Shown piece after piece: positions 14,901 through 23,215 of a stretch of DNA of 40,175 bases; position 1 is the first letter of the stretch; each line of letters opens with the position of its first letter. The stretch is from positions 1-40,175 of the forward strand of contig CAYZFD010000012.1 of assembly GCA_964477735.1 (NCBI GenBank), written 5' to 3'. Both the position numbers and the translations under genes were made by a program. Source of the DNA: CAYZFD01 sp964477735 (GTDB taxonomy: Bacteria > Bacteroidota > Bacteroidia > Flavobacteriales > Flavobacteriaceae). The notes under the pieces are model-generated. The model saw only the letters and a program-made list of their open reading frames with translations, searched no databases and was not told the DNA's origin.

Positions 14901-17810
14901 TCAATTTATTAAGGCATTATATATGAGCCCTTGAATTTTAGTTCTTAAGTTGGTTTCGATGAGTTTATTATTTTCCATAGTTGGATAGGTACGATTCGAC
15001 AAAAATACATAAATCAAATCGGTTTCTGGGTCGGCCCAGGTATAGGTGCCTGTGAATCCCGAATGTCCATAGCTGTCCATAGAAACACAACCACAAGTTG
15101 GCCCCTCTTCTTCTAATTGAGGTTTGTCTAGTCCAACTCCTCGCCTGTTGCCTTGATCACAATAGTAACATTTATTAAAAGTGTCAAACGTGGTGTCCGA
15201 AAAATAGCGTTTACCACCATAATGACCTTTTTGCAGAAAAAGCTGCATGAATTTGGCTACATCATTGGCGTTGGCAAACAAGCCTGCATGTCCTGCCACC
15301 CCACCCAACATGGCAGCGCCCATGTCGTGTACATAACCTTGAAGGGTTTGATGCCGGAAATAGGTATCATTTTCAGATGGAATTATTTGTGATTTTGAAA
15401 ATTTTATAAGCGGATTGAAAGTGGTGAATTGTGCCCCCATTGAAGCCGTAAAGTTTTGTTGAAATAATTTTTCAATTGGAACTTTTTCATGGGTTTCCAC
15501 GATATCTTTAATTAGGTAGAAAGCCAAATCACTGTAACGATATTCAAGCTTATCAAGGAGATTGCTCTCATCGATTTTAGTTTCAATACTGTCGATATAG
15601 GATTTATGAAGGTATAATTGATCCGCCACTTTGATGGGAAATTCCAAGCTGGCATCGCTTCGATATAATGCTGGAAGTGGTTGATGGGTAATCGAGTCTA
15701 TAGTTTCTAAATAAAAAGGAATCCAAGGGGTAAGTTTACCATAGTGACTCAAGATTTCTTTAGCTGTGAGTGCCGCTTTATTGGTGCCTTTGAGCCTGGG
15801 CAACCACTTTGACAAAGGACTATCTAGTAGGCGCGGGTGTTTTTCATAAAGTTTCATGAAAAGTGGCAAAGACGCTAAAATCTTAGTCATAGAGGCCAAA
15901 TCGTAAAGTTGGTTCCATTCAACATTGTTTTTAGATTCATAGGTAGGTTTCCCAAACATTTTGTGCACGACAACTTTACCATGACGAGCAATCAATAACT
16001 GAACGCCTGGAGTCATTAAAGAATCTACAGCAGTTTGCACCAAACTGTCAACCTTATTTAGTTTTATTGGATCTAGCCCTACTTGCAAGGGATGTCCATA
16101 ACTCAATCGGTCTAAAGGTTTGATATTTAAACCGCTTCCAACAGGAAAACGGCTGTGCGCGGTCACTGGCAAGCGTCCAGACGCGCCTAAGCCCCCAAAG
16201 AGCACTTGTGCTGCCGTTTGTTGAGAAACCTCGTTATTTTGATGGGCCACCAAAACAGTTTCGATTTCATTCATAAAATCAATCTCAGAAAGTGCATAGG
16301 GTTTTGCAAAAAGACACAAAATCACATTTTTTTCTTTGGCCATTTGTCGAAGGTGCTCCAATTCTAAGGTAGAAAGCTTATAGGATTTCCAAGGATTTTC
16401 ATCAGATTGATGAATTCCAACAACCACGGTATTATAGGAGGTCAATGCTTTTTTATACATCAAACTTGTACTCGCAGAAACATAATCGACTTGGGTGTAG
16501 TGTTGAAGCATATCATAAAAAGTGTCCCCTTGTTCGGCGCCCATAGAAACGTAGGCTATTTTATGGTTTTGGAGTGCTTTGATGGGAATTAATTCTTGGT
16601 CATTTTTAAGTACTATCATTGATTTTTCAGTGAGCTCTCTAAACAACATACGCCCTTTCTCTGAATTTAAATCAGATTGCAACTGCTTTGTGTTGACCAT
16701 TTTGTTTTTATGCAATCCCACTTTGTGTTTCGCTTTCAATATTTTTTTTACAGAGTAAGCCAGTCGATCTTCAGAGATTTCACCGCTTAAATAGGCCGTT
16801 TTTAATGCACCGACTGCAGCCTCTAAATTATTGGGAATTAAAAGCAAATCACTTCCTGCCAAAAAAGCAGTTAAATCGGGTGAGCGCCCACTTCCGTCAC
16901 TGAGCGCCCCCTGCATGTTGAGGGCATCTGTAATAACCAAACCTTCAAAGCCAAGTTCATTTTTGAGTAACTTTGAGACAACCTTGTCCGACATAGAAGA
17001 AGGAACCCCTTTGTGAGGCTCTAGAGCAGGGACTTCGAGATGGGCCACCATAACTCCTGTCATGCCTTCTGAAATTAATTTTTTGTAGGGGTATAACTCC
17101 GTGTTCTTTAAACGTTTTTTTGAAAACCTAACAGTGGGCAATGTTTTGTGAGAATCGGTTGAAGTGTCGCCATGACCAGGGAAGTGCTTGCCGCTTGTGA
17201 GTAGGCCAACATTTTGCATGCCTTTCATCACCATAAGCGCTTTGTTGGTCACAATTTCTTTGGTTTCGCCAAATGAGCGGCTTCCAATAATAGGATTTTT
17301 GGGGTTGGTGTTGATGTCAAGAACGGGTGCAAAATTAATGTGAACACCTAACCTTTTTGCATTCAAGCCCATTTGTTGACCCAATCGATATAGCAAGCTA
17401 TCTTGCTGAATGGCGCCTAAAGTCATGTTAAAAGGAAAAGCCTGGGTTTGTTGCAAACGCATGGCCAAACCCCACTCACCATCAATTCCGATCAGCAGTG
17501 GCACTTTGGCTTGGGCTTGAAGGTGATTTGTTAATCGTGCCTGTTTTAATGGAGTCCCTCTAGAAAAAATTACACCACCAACAGCATGCTTTTTAATATC
17601 ATTTATTATTGAAGATAGGCGTAGCGAGTCGTGTTCAGAAAAAACCATAACCATAAACAACTGACCAATTTTTTCATCTAAGCTTAAGTTTTGATAAATA
17701 CTATCAACCCACTGTTTTTGTGCTTCGAAATCACTTGATATGAGAGGGTCGGTGCGCTGGGCAAAAAGCGATCCTAGGGCGAAGAATAATAAAAGATTTC
17801 TGATCATCAT
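14901..17810 (-). CDS. GH3 beta-N-acetylglucosaminidase fused to a beta-lactamase-like serine hydrolase
   Basis: A 969-residue exported two-domain protein. Residues 1-18 are a signal peptide. Residues about 30-570 are glycoside hydrolase family 3 with the NagZ-type signature KHFPGHGDTSTDSHK (about 205-220) and the catalytic Asp in VITDALNM (about 292). Residues about 590-965 are a class C beta-lactamase/penicillin-binding-type domain: nucleophile Ser640 in the SxxK motif LASMTK, a YSD tyrosine motif in LEYRYSDLAFYL, and GHSGFTGTY in place of the KTG box. The fusion is known in Bacteroidota and suggests cleavage of muropeptide sugars plus a peptidase, esterase or amidase step in the periplasm. 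It is coupled to bshA downstream. The start may be either of two adjacent ATGs. Confidence 0.93.
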   Translation of the reverse strand: MMIRNLLLFFALGSLFAQRTDPLISSDFEAQKQWVDSIYQNLSLDEKIGQLFMVMVFSEHDSLRLSSIINDIKKHAVGGVIFSRGTPLKQARLTNHLQAQAKVPLLIGIDGEWGLAMRLQQTQAFPFNMTLGAIQQDSLLYRLGQQMGLNAKRLGVHINFAPVLDINTNPKNPIIGSRSFGETKEIVTNKALMVMKGMQNVGLLTSGKHFPGHGDTSTDSHKTLPTVRFSKKRLKNTELYPYKKLISEGMTGVMVAHLEVPALEPHKGVPSSMSDKVVSKLLKNELGFEGLVITDALNMQGALSDGSGRSPDLTAFLAGSDLLLIPNNLEAAVGALKTAYLSGEISEDRLAYSVKKILKAKHKVGLHKNKMVNTKQLQSDLNSEKGRMLFRELTEKSMIVLKNDQELIPIKALQNHKIAYVSMGAEQGDTFYDMLQHYTQVDYVSASTSLMYKKALTSYNTVVVGIHQSDENPWKSYKLSTLELEHLRQMAKEKNVILCLFAKPYALSEIDFMNEIETVLVAHQNNEVSQQTAAQVLFGGLGASGRLPVTAHSRFPVGSGLNIKPLDRLSYGHPLQVGLDPIKLNKVDSLVQTAVDSLMTPGVQLLIARHGKVVVHKMFGKPTYESKNNVEWNQLYDLASMTKILASLPLFMKLYEKHPRLLDSPLSKWLPRLKGTNKAALTAKEILSHYGKLTPWIPFYLETIDSITHQPLPALYRSDASLEFPIKVADQLYLHKSYIDSIETKIDESNLLDKLEYRYSDLAFYLIKDIVETHEKVPIEKLFQQNFTASMGAQFTTFNPLIKFSKSQIIPSENDTYFRHQTLQGYVHDMGAAMLGGVAGHAGLFANANDVAKFMQLFLQKGHYGGKRYFSDTTFDTFNKCYYCDQGNRRGVGLDKPQLEEEGPTCGCVSMDSYGHSGFTGTYTWADPETDLIYVFLSNRTYPTMENNKLIETNLRTKIQGLIYNALIN

Positions 17811-17932
17811 TCGAAATTAACAAAAAATCATACCAAACTCGACTTATAGGAAAAAGAAATGCAGAAACAATTTTAAAAAATTAAAACCGAATCGAAGGTG
17901 AACTGAATTTTCTAATAAGCAGAACCTAATGT

Positions 17933-18418
17933 TTATTTGAAAAAACGTTGATGCCAACTTTCTTTAGCAGGAACTTCCCAAAATTGATCAAAGTCATGTT
18001 TGGTATCCACCAAATTGTTAAACACTATAGTGTCTTTAGAAACCGCATGTTGTTGTGCCATTTTTTTAAAATCTGACAAAGATTTGTGGGCTAAAAAAGC
18101 ACCCTGTTTATAAGTGACATTCATTTTGTCAAGAAGAACTACATCGAATTTGGTTTCGATTTGTTGAACAAAATGAACCAATTTGTCGATAGCGCAACCT
18201 GTAGCATTTTGTGCGGTTTGGTCTAATCCAATCACAATAAACCTGTTATAAGGTAATGAAAATCCGGCCAAAAGATCGGCACCATGGGCAGTCCAATCTT
18301 GTAGAAATTTTGAAAAAGCCTCGTTTAACTCGGAGATTTCTAATTCAGAAAACGGCCGATTTGAAGGAAAAATCCATACTCTGGCGTCGTTTGGTAAGTT
18401 TTGAAAAGTGACTACCAT
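17933..18418 (-). CDS. Conserved Bacteroidota protein of unknown function
   Basis: A 161-residue soluble protein without signal peptide or transmembrane segment. I recognise it as a family conserved in Flavobacteriia and often labelled ABC transporter ATPase, but no Walker A, Walker B or signature motif is present, so that label is not supported. Conserved-looking stretches are ARVWIFPSNRPF, FLQDWTAHGADL, YNRFIVIGLDQ, ATGCAIDKLVHFVQQIE and the aromatic ending FWEVPAKESWHQRFFK. The Cys in ATGCAID is a candidate functional residue. The start overlaps the CCG-protein stop by seven bases, so it is very likely translated with, and may work with, the FeS genes. Confidence 0.75.
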   Translation of the reverse strand: MVVTFQNLPNDARVWIFPSNRPFSELEISELNEAFSKFLQDWTAHGADLLAGFSLPYNRFIVIGLDQTAQNATGCAIDKLVHFVQQIETKFDVVLLDKMNVTYKQGAFLAHKSLSDFKKMAQQHAVSKDTIVFNNLVDTKHDFDQFWEVPAKESWHQRFFK

Positions 18419-19203
18419 TTTATGTCTGTTGCATTAGCAATCATTTCAGCCAAATCCATTACTTGAATCTCCTCCTCTTTTTGTTTGTGCTTCATGCCAT
18501 CAGAGAGCATCGTATTGCAAAATGGGCAGGCAGCAGCCACAATGGTTGCTTTGGAGTCTAGCACTTCTTCGGTTCGGGCAATGTTGATGTCTTTGTGACC
18601 CTTTTCGGGCTCTTTAAACAATTGGGCCCCACCTGCGCCACAGCACAATCCTTTTTGTTTACAACTTTTCATTTCAGAAATTTCGGCTTCTATGGCGCTA
18701 AGGAGTGCTCGAGGGGCTTCAAATTCGCCGTTGGCACGCCCCAAGTAGCATGGGTCGTGAAAAGTAATTCTTTTACCCCTATAAATGCCACCCTCAATTT
18801 TGAGTTTTCCTTCAGCCAATAGTGATTTCAAGAATTGCGTGTGATGCATAACTTCATATTGACCACCCAAAGCAGGATATTCATTTTTTAGGGTATTGAA
18901 ACAGTGCGGGCATGTGGTTACAATTTTCTGAACACCATATCCATTTAGAGTTTCAATGTTGGATAGCGCCTGCATTTGAAACAAAAATTCGTTACCAGCA
19001 CGCTTAGCAGGATCGCCTGTACAGCTTTCTTCTGTTCCTAAAACAGCAAATGAAACCTCAGCTTTATTGAGCAATGTCACAAAAGCTTTGGTGATCTTTT
19101 TAGCGCGCTCATCGAAACTACCTGCACACCCCACCCAAAAAAGCACTTCGGGTTTGAGGTCTTTGGCAACACAATCGGCCCAGGTTGGAATGTTCAGAGA
19201 CAT
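18412..19203 (-). CDS. CCG-domain FeS protein (HdrB/GlpC/LutA-like)
   Basis: A 263-residue soluble protein with two cysteine-rich CCG domains, which in HdrB hold noncubane [4Fe-4S] clusters. Domain 1 has Cys26, Cys61, Cys98 and Cys101 (ESCTGDPAKR, TTCPHCFNTL); the second cysteine of the expected pair is Thr62. Domain 2 is complete: Cys152, Cys187-Cys188, Cys226 and Cys229 (HDPCYLGR, LCCGAGG, AACPFCNTM). Such proteins are electron-accepting partners of ferredoxin-like membrane subunits, which fits the dicluster membrane gene two positions upstream. The usual flavin or dehydrogenase partner is not adjacent, so the substrate is unknown. It overlaps the downstream conserved unknown by seven bases. 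Confidence 0.9.
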   Translation of the reverse strand: MSLNIPTWADCVAKDLKPEVLFWVGCAGSFDERAKKITKAFVTLLNKAEVSFAVLGTEESCTGDPAKRAGNEFLFQMQALSNIETLNGYGVQKIVTTCPHCFNTLKNEYPALGGQYEVMHHTQFLKSLLAEGKLKIEGGIYRGKRITFHDPCYLGRANGEFEAPRALLSAIEAEISEMKSCKQKGLCCGAGGAQLFKEPEKGHKDINIARTEEVLDSKATIVAAACPFCNTMLSDGMKHKQKEEEIQVMDLAEMIANATDIKW

Positions 19204-19212
19204 AGTATTGTT

Positions 19213-19659
19213 TTAATCATGAAAACCGTCATCAAAGACTTGAATCGTTACTTCTTTATCGATTAGATCTGTGAATTTTCCGTTATAACGAGTGGCCTTC
19301 ACCAAATGGTTGTCTATCCAATGGTAGTTACCTCCTCGTGGTTTACCCATCAAAAGACTGTGGTATTGAAAACCGTTATTTTTTAGCCATTCTTCTGTGA
19401 CTTGACGATGCTCCTCAGTTCTTGAAGTGAAAAAACAAATCACATGACCTTCTTCATACCAACGGTTGAGCGTTTCTAAAGCGTCAGGATAGACTTTGGC
19501 AGTGGCCATTCTTTCGGGCTCTTCGTTTGGAATATCGTCACAGATAGTGCCATCGATGTCTATTAAATAATTTTTAATTCCTTCGGGAAGTACTGGACTT
19601 ACGTGTGCTCCATTTTCTAGCTTTTCACTGAGTAGTTTGTCAACTTCTTCTTGCTTCAT
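19213..19659 (-). CDS. HAD-superfamily phosphatase-like protein
   Basis: A 148-residue soluble protein with HAD motif I in YLIDIDGTICDD (nucleophile and acid/base aspartates), motif II in CFFTSRTEEHR, and a lysine in LLMGKPRGGNYHWIDN that can serve as motif III. The ending VTIQVFDDGFHD could supply late acidic residues. There is no cap domain, as in the small HAD phosphatases acting on phosphorylated sugars or proteins. Homologues are sometimes mislabelled phosphoheptose isomerase; nothing here suggests an isomerase. It sits between the two FeS genes with gaps of about nine bases on each side, so it is probably co-transcribed. The substrate is unknown. Confidence 0.8.
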   Translation of the reverse strand: MKQEEVDKLLSEKLENGAHVSPVLPEGIKNYLIDIDGTICDDIPNEEPERMATAKVYPDALETLNRWYEEGHVICFFTSRTEEHRQVTEEWLKNNGFQYHSLLMGKPRGGNYHWIDNHLVKATRYNGKFTDLIDKEVTIQVFDDGFHD

Positions 19660-19668
19660 AAATATAGT

Positions 19669-20997
19669 TTAACTTAAAATTTCATTTTTCCAATTCAGTC
19701 GGTCTTGTTGATTGAAAGGCCATGGGGCACCATTGTTTTCTATGTTGTTCATCATGTTATTGAGCTCAGAAGGAGCTGCTGATTGTTCCATGACTAAAAA
19801 GCGACGCATGTCTAAAATAATTGACATGGGATCAATCCCGATGGGGCAAGCTTCAATGCAAGCTTGACAGGTTGTGCAGGCCCATAGTTCCTCAGAGGAG
19901 ATATGATTTCCAAGCAATTTCTTGTCGTCATCTCTAAAATTCCCATGATTGAGGTCTATGTTTTTACCCACCTCTTCAAGACGGTCACGAGTGTCCATCA
20001 TCACTTTTCGAGGGGAAAGTTTTTTTCCTGTTTGATTGGCGGGACATACGCTTGTGCATCGACCACATTCTGTGCAAGAATAAGCGTTTAGCAATTGAAT
20101 CCATGATAGATCCATCACATCTGAAGCTCCAAATTTAGCTACTTCAGAAGTGCCAGAACTGGAATTTGGATCTACTGTTGGATCCATCATCAGTTTTACT
20201 TCATGCGTTACGGCATCCATATTCGAAAATGCTCCTTTTGGATTTAAATTGGCGAAATAGGTGTTTGGAAAAGCCAAAATGATGTGTAAATGCTTGGAGT
20301 AGTATAAATAGTTAAGGAAAAACAAAATTCCAATAATATGAAGCCACCAGAATGTCCGTTCGAAAACAACTAACATATTGGTCGAAAAATCAGCCATGAG
20401 GGGAGCAATGAATTGGCTAATAGGGAAACTTCCGGCCACTGGATAGGTATCGAGCGCACGGTGCTGTAACAAAGAGTCGGCAGCATTCATGCTCAAAAAC
20501 AAGACCATCAACACCACTTCGATATACAAGATTAGGTTGGCGTCATGCTTTGGCCAACTTGTCATTTCAGCACTCCAAAATCGTTTGATTTTTAGAGCGT
20601 TTCTTCTAAGCCAAAAAACAAGCACCGCCAAAATCACTACCAGAGCAAAAACTTCAAAACCAGCAATTAGAATATTGTAGAATGACCCCAGCAAAGGAGC
20701 AAAAAGTCTGTGGGTACCCAATAAACCATCTAGCACAATCTCGATCAGCTCTAAGTTAATGAATAGAAACCCTACATAAACAACGATGTGTAACAGGCCT
20801 GCAACGGGGCGCGTGATCATTTTAGATTGCCCCAAGGCTACTAGAGCCATGTATTTTAATCTTTTGGCTGGTTGGTCAGATCGGTTTTCAGGCCTTCCTA
20901 AACGAATATTTCGAATGAGTTTTCTGACATTCCTAACGAATAAAAAGAGTCCTCCCGCGAGAAGTATGGCAAACAAAATATTTGGTAAAAACTTCAC
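19669..20997 (-). CDS. Membrane-bound dicluster 4Fe-4S oxidoreductase subunit
   Basis: A 442-residue protein. Residues 1-245 hold about five transmembrane helices and resemble the HdrE/NarI-like heme b membrane domain; His70, His220 and His236/His238 lie in or beside helices and are candidate heme ligands. The cytoplasmic C-terminal domain binds two [4Fe-4S] clusters: Cys308/311/314/318 (CTECGRCTSVCP) and Cys374/377/380/384 (CTTCQACIEACP). With the CCG protein two genes downstream it makes an HdrE-HdrC plus HdrB-type set that could link the quinone pool to a thiol or organic substrate. The start lies two bases after the MCE-protein stop, so it is in the same operon. Confidence 0.9.
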   Translation of the reverse strand: MKFLPNILFAILLAGGLFLFVRNVRKLIRNIRLGRPENRSDQPAKRLKYMALVALGQSKMITRPVAGLLHIVVYVGFLFINLELIEIVLDGLLGTHRLFAPLLGSFYNILIAGFEVFALVVILAVLVFWLRRNALKIKRFWSAEMTSWPKHDANLILYIEVVLMVLFLSMNAADSLLQHRALDTYPVAGSFPISQFIAPLMADFSTNMLVVFERTFWWLHIIGILFFLNYLYYSKHLHIILAFPNTYFANLNPKGAFSNMDAVTHEVKLMMDPTVDPNSSSGTSEVAKFGASDVMDLSWIQLLNAYSCTECGRCTSVCPANQTGKKLSPRKVMMDTRDRLEEVGKNIDLNHGNFRDDDKKLLGNHISSEELWACTTCQACIEACPIGIDPMSIILDMRRFLVMEQSAAPSELNNMMNNIENNGAPWPFNQQDRLNWKNEILS

Positions 20998-20999
20998 TT

Positions 21000-21947
21000 T
21001 TATTTTTCGGGATTGTTGGTTTTGTAGGGTTTTTGTTTTTTACCAAAAACAGAAAAATGCACATACCGTTTGGGGTTTAAACGCATGTCTTCAAGCAATT
21101 TATCCAATGATTCGGAGGCGGTGGTGAGGTTTTCGTATAAGGTTTTGTCATGAATCAAACTACCTAAAGTGCCTTGACCTTCATCGAGAGTTGCCATAAT
21201 TTTTGTTAGGCTTTCAGAAGTCTGATGTAAGTTTTCAAAAGTTTCATCTAAAGAAGCAGCTTCCAACTGGGCTGTAATTTGTTCTAAGTTTTTAGAAGTG
21301 TTTGAAAGTGAAGTAATGGTTTGCGAAAAGTTAGATTGCTGTCCTTCAACAATTTGACGGATTGAGGCGGCGATAGTTCCGAATTCTTGCATGGAACTGT
21401 TGAAATGTGAAACGCTTTGTTGAAGGTTTTTTCTTGTTTCAAGATCTAGCGTTTGATGAATGGCTGACATCACAGAGTCAGCACTTTGAATCATTTGTTC
21501 GATTTTGTGCTGTAATGGTGCCAATTTTTCGTTGGCCAATTCTGTTAATCCTGGTGAAATTGAGGAGGGAAGTGTATCTCCAGATTTGGCCAACATCGTG
21601 TTGTTGAAATCAGGAATAATGGCCAAGGACTTTCCACCAATCAAACCAGCTTCATAAATCTGTGCTGTACTACTGTTCGAAAAATCAAAATCATTATTTA
21701 CCCTAAATTTTACAACCAAATGGGCTTGACTGTTGGCAAATTCTATGTGTTGCACAGAGCCCACTAAAAACCCATTGATGGTTACAGGGGTACCCACTTG
21801 AAGGCCTTCAACATCGTCATAAACGGCATAGAAAGTGCGTGCCGATATTAGAATGTCTTTTGACTTTAAAAAATTAAATCCAAAATAAAACAAAAGGATA
21901 CCCGCAATGACCATAATCGCAGTTCGTATTTCATTTGTTTTTTTCAA
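21000..21947 (-). CDS. MlaD/MCE-domain lipid transport protein
   Basis: A 315-residue protein. One N-terminal transmembrane helix (IMVIAGILLFYFGFNFL) anchors it in the inner membrane. An MCE domain follows (residues about 38-115: YAVYDDVEGLQVGTPVTING, AGLIGGKSLAII). A long Ser/Thr/Gln-rich helical region (about 130-295) is likely a coiled coil spanning the periplasm. MCE proteins form hexameric rings or tubes that move phospholipids between inner and outer membranes. The usual ABC partners (MlaE, MlaF) are not next to it. The gene is second in the run that begins with the amidase and is two bases from the FeS membrane gene. Confidence 0.92.
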   Translation of the reverse strand: MKKTNEIRTAIMVIAGILLFYFGFNFLKSKDILISARTFYAVYDDVEGLQVGTPVTINGFLVGSVQHIEFANSQAHLVVKFRVNNDFDFSNSSTAQIYEAGLIGGKSLAIIPDFNNTMLAKSGDTLPSSISPGLTELANEKLAPLQHKIEQMIQSADSVMSAIHQTLDLETRKNLQQSVSHFNSSMQEFGTIAASIRQIVEGQQSNFSQTITSLSNTSKNLEQITAQLEAASLDETFENLHQTSESLTKIMATLDEGQGTLGSLIHDKTLYENLTTASESLDKLLEDMRLNPKRYVHFSVFGKKQKPYKTNNPEK

Positions 21948-22005
21948 GTGAATGGGCTTTAAGTATTAGATTACAAAAGTAGAAATTATTTCACTAAGAC
22001 ACCCA

Positions 22006-23157
22006 CTATTTCTTTTGTAGGGACAAGGCTTCGCTGAGCGTGATGTATGAGCCCCTATATTGGGCAACAATAAAACTGTTAGTAAATCCCAGTTTTTGTA
22101 GATTTTCATGAAGTAATTTGATGTCATCGAGCACATGTGTAGCACCAACATAATAGCGCTGGAGTGTTCCAAATTCTTTTCGATAAACACCCTCTACACC
22201 CTTAAAATTATTTGGGGTGGTTGAAATGATTTTTGAGCTTGCAGCAATTTGAACAGCAAAAAGGGGCTGATCTAAATCAGCAACCGAATCGACAGTATTG
22301 GGTGCGTCAAAGACCCTTGTGTCAGGTTTTGAAATTTTTCCTTGAATTCGATTTTTGTAAGCAATTATGGCCTTCGAAATGGTTTTGGCCATCTCTTTTT
22401 GGCCCTTTGTAGAATTGAGATACGCCCCCTCCTTTTGGTTTGTCAAAAAACCTGTTTCTATTAAAACAGATGGCATATAAGTGTTGCGAAGCACCAAAAA
22501 GCCAGCCTGCTTTACTGTGCGGTCATTTCGGCCTAGGGCATTCACAAATTGTTCCTGGATGTGGCTGGCGGCATCGATGCTTTGGTCGAGATATTCTTCT
22601 TGCATCAACACCAATCCTATTACCGACTCTGGATTATTAGGGTCAAAACCATCATACTTTTGTTCGTAATTGTCCTCTAGAAAAATAACCGAATTTTCCT
22701 TTTGGGCAATCTGAAAATTACGATCATTTTCGTGTAACCCCAAAACAAAAGTTCCCGCACCATTCACTTGTGGCTTTGGGGAAAAGGCATCACAATGCAC
22801 TGAAATAAACAAATCTGCATTGGCTTTGTTGGCAATTGAAGCACGAACATTTAGATCCACAAAAACGTCTTTTTTTCTTGTGAATATGACCTCAATATCG
22901 TCTTCGTTTTGTAGCCATTTTCCTATTTCTAGTACAATGTTCAGTGCAATACTTTTTTCATAATAGCCGTTGCCTCGGTTGCCTGGATCTTTGCCTCCAT
23001 GCCCTGCATCGAGTACAACCTTAAAAGTTTTGAAATCCACTGATTTCGAGCTTTTTTGGGCCCATATCAAAGGTTGACTAACAACAAAAAGAAGTGCAAC
23101 GCAAAGCAAAAAAATGAAGTGTTTGGGTTGGTAGCACAATTTGAATTTTAAAAACAT
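22006..23157 (-). CDS. N-acetylmuramoyl-L-alanine amidase with C-terminal SPOR-like domain
   Basis: A 383-residue exported zinc amidase (Amidase_3) that cleaves stem peptides from MurNAc. The start is the ATG at 23157, which opens a clear signal peptide (FIFLLCVALLFVVSQPLIWAQ); longer frames would run into the divergent gene. Zinc ligands and catalytic residues are visible: His53 in LDAGHGGKDPG, Glu67 in GYYEKSIALN, His121 in ISVHCDAF, and Glu234 in LIETGFLTN. The C-terminal about 90 residues (LFAVQIAASSK, RYYVGATHVLDD, LQKLGFTNSFIVAQYRG) look like a SPOR-type peptidoglycan-binding fold. It heads the minus-strand run with the MCE and FeS genes and is divergent from the LptD-like gene. Confidence 0.94.
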   Translation of the reverse strand: MFLKFKLCYQPKHFIFLLCVALLFVVSQPLIWAQKSSKSVDFKTFKVVLDAGHGGKDPGNRGNGYYEKSIALNIVLEIGKWLQNEDDIEVIFTRKKDVFVDLNVRASIANKANADLFISVHCDAFSPKPQVNGAGTFVLGLHENDRNFQIAQKENSVIFLEDNYEQKYDGFDPNNPESVIGLVLMQEEYLDQSIDAASHIQEQFVNALGRNDRTVKQAGFLVLRNTYMPSVLIETGFLTNQKEGAYLNSTKGQKEMAKTISKAIIAYKNRIQGKISKPDTRVFDAPNTVDSVADLDQPLFAVQIAASSKIISTTPNNFKGVEGVYRKEFGTLQRYYVGATHVLDDIKLLHENLQKLGFTNSFIVAQYRGSYITLSEALSLQKK

Positions 23158-23182
23158 AAAAATCCTTTTTTTATCTGTCAGC

Positions 23183-23215
23183 CAAAATTTGTTGTAATTT
23201 TGGAGGCGATGCAAA
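23183..23215 (-). promoter_or_regulatory. Candidate promoter of the amidase-MCE-FeS operon
   Basis: On the minus strand TTTG (23215-23212), 21 bases, then AAATTTTG (23190-23183) match the Bacteroidota -33/-7 arrangement with one mismatch in the -7 element. The element ends 25 bases before the amidase ATG. Its -33 part lies inside the first codons of the divergent LptD-like gene. Confidence 0.5.
23195..23202 (+). promoter_or_regulatory. Candidate -7 element (TAATTTTG) for the LptD-like gene
   Basis: An exact TAnnTTTG match ending six bases before the ATG at 23209 and 48 bases before the alternative ATG at 23251. It lies within the divergent amidase promoter region, so the two promoters physically overlap. 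Confidence 0.42.

Noticed and set aside
17864..17885. A/T-only inverted repeat (TTTTAA/TTAAAA) in the gap before the GH3 fusion gene
   Set aside because: Six A/T pairs in a low-complexity stretch are expected by chance.
23202..23211. GGAGG as a Shine-Dalgarno for the ATG at 23209
   Set aside because: It ends only two bases before the start codon, too close to work normally, and overlaps the -7 element.
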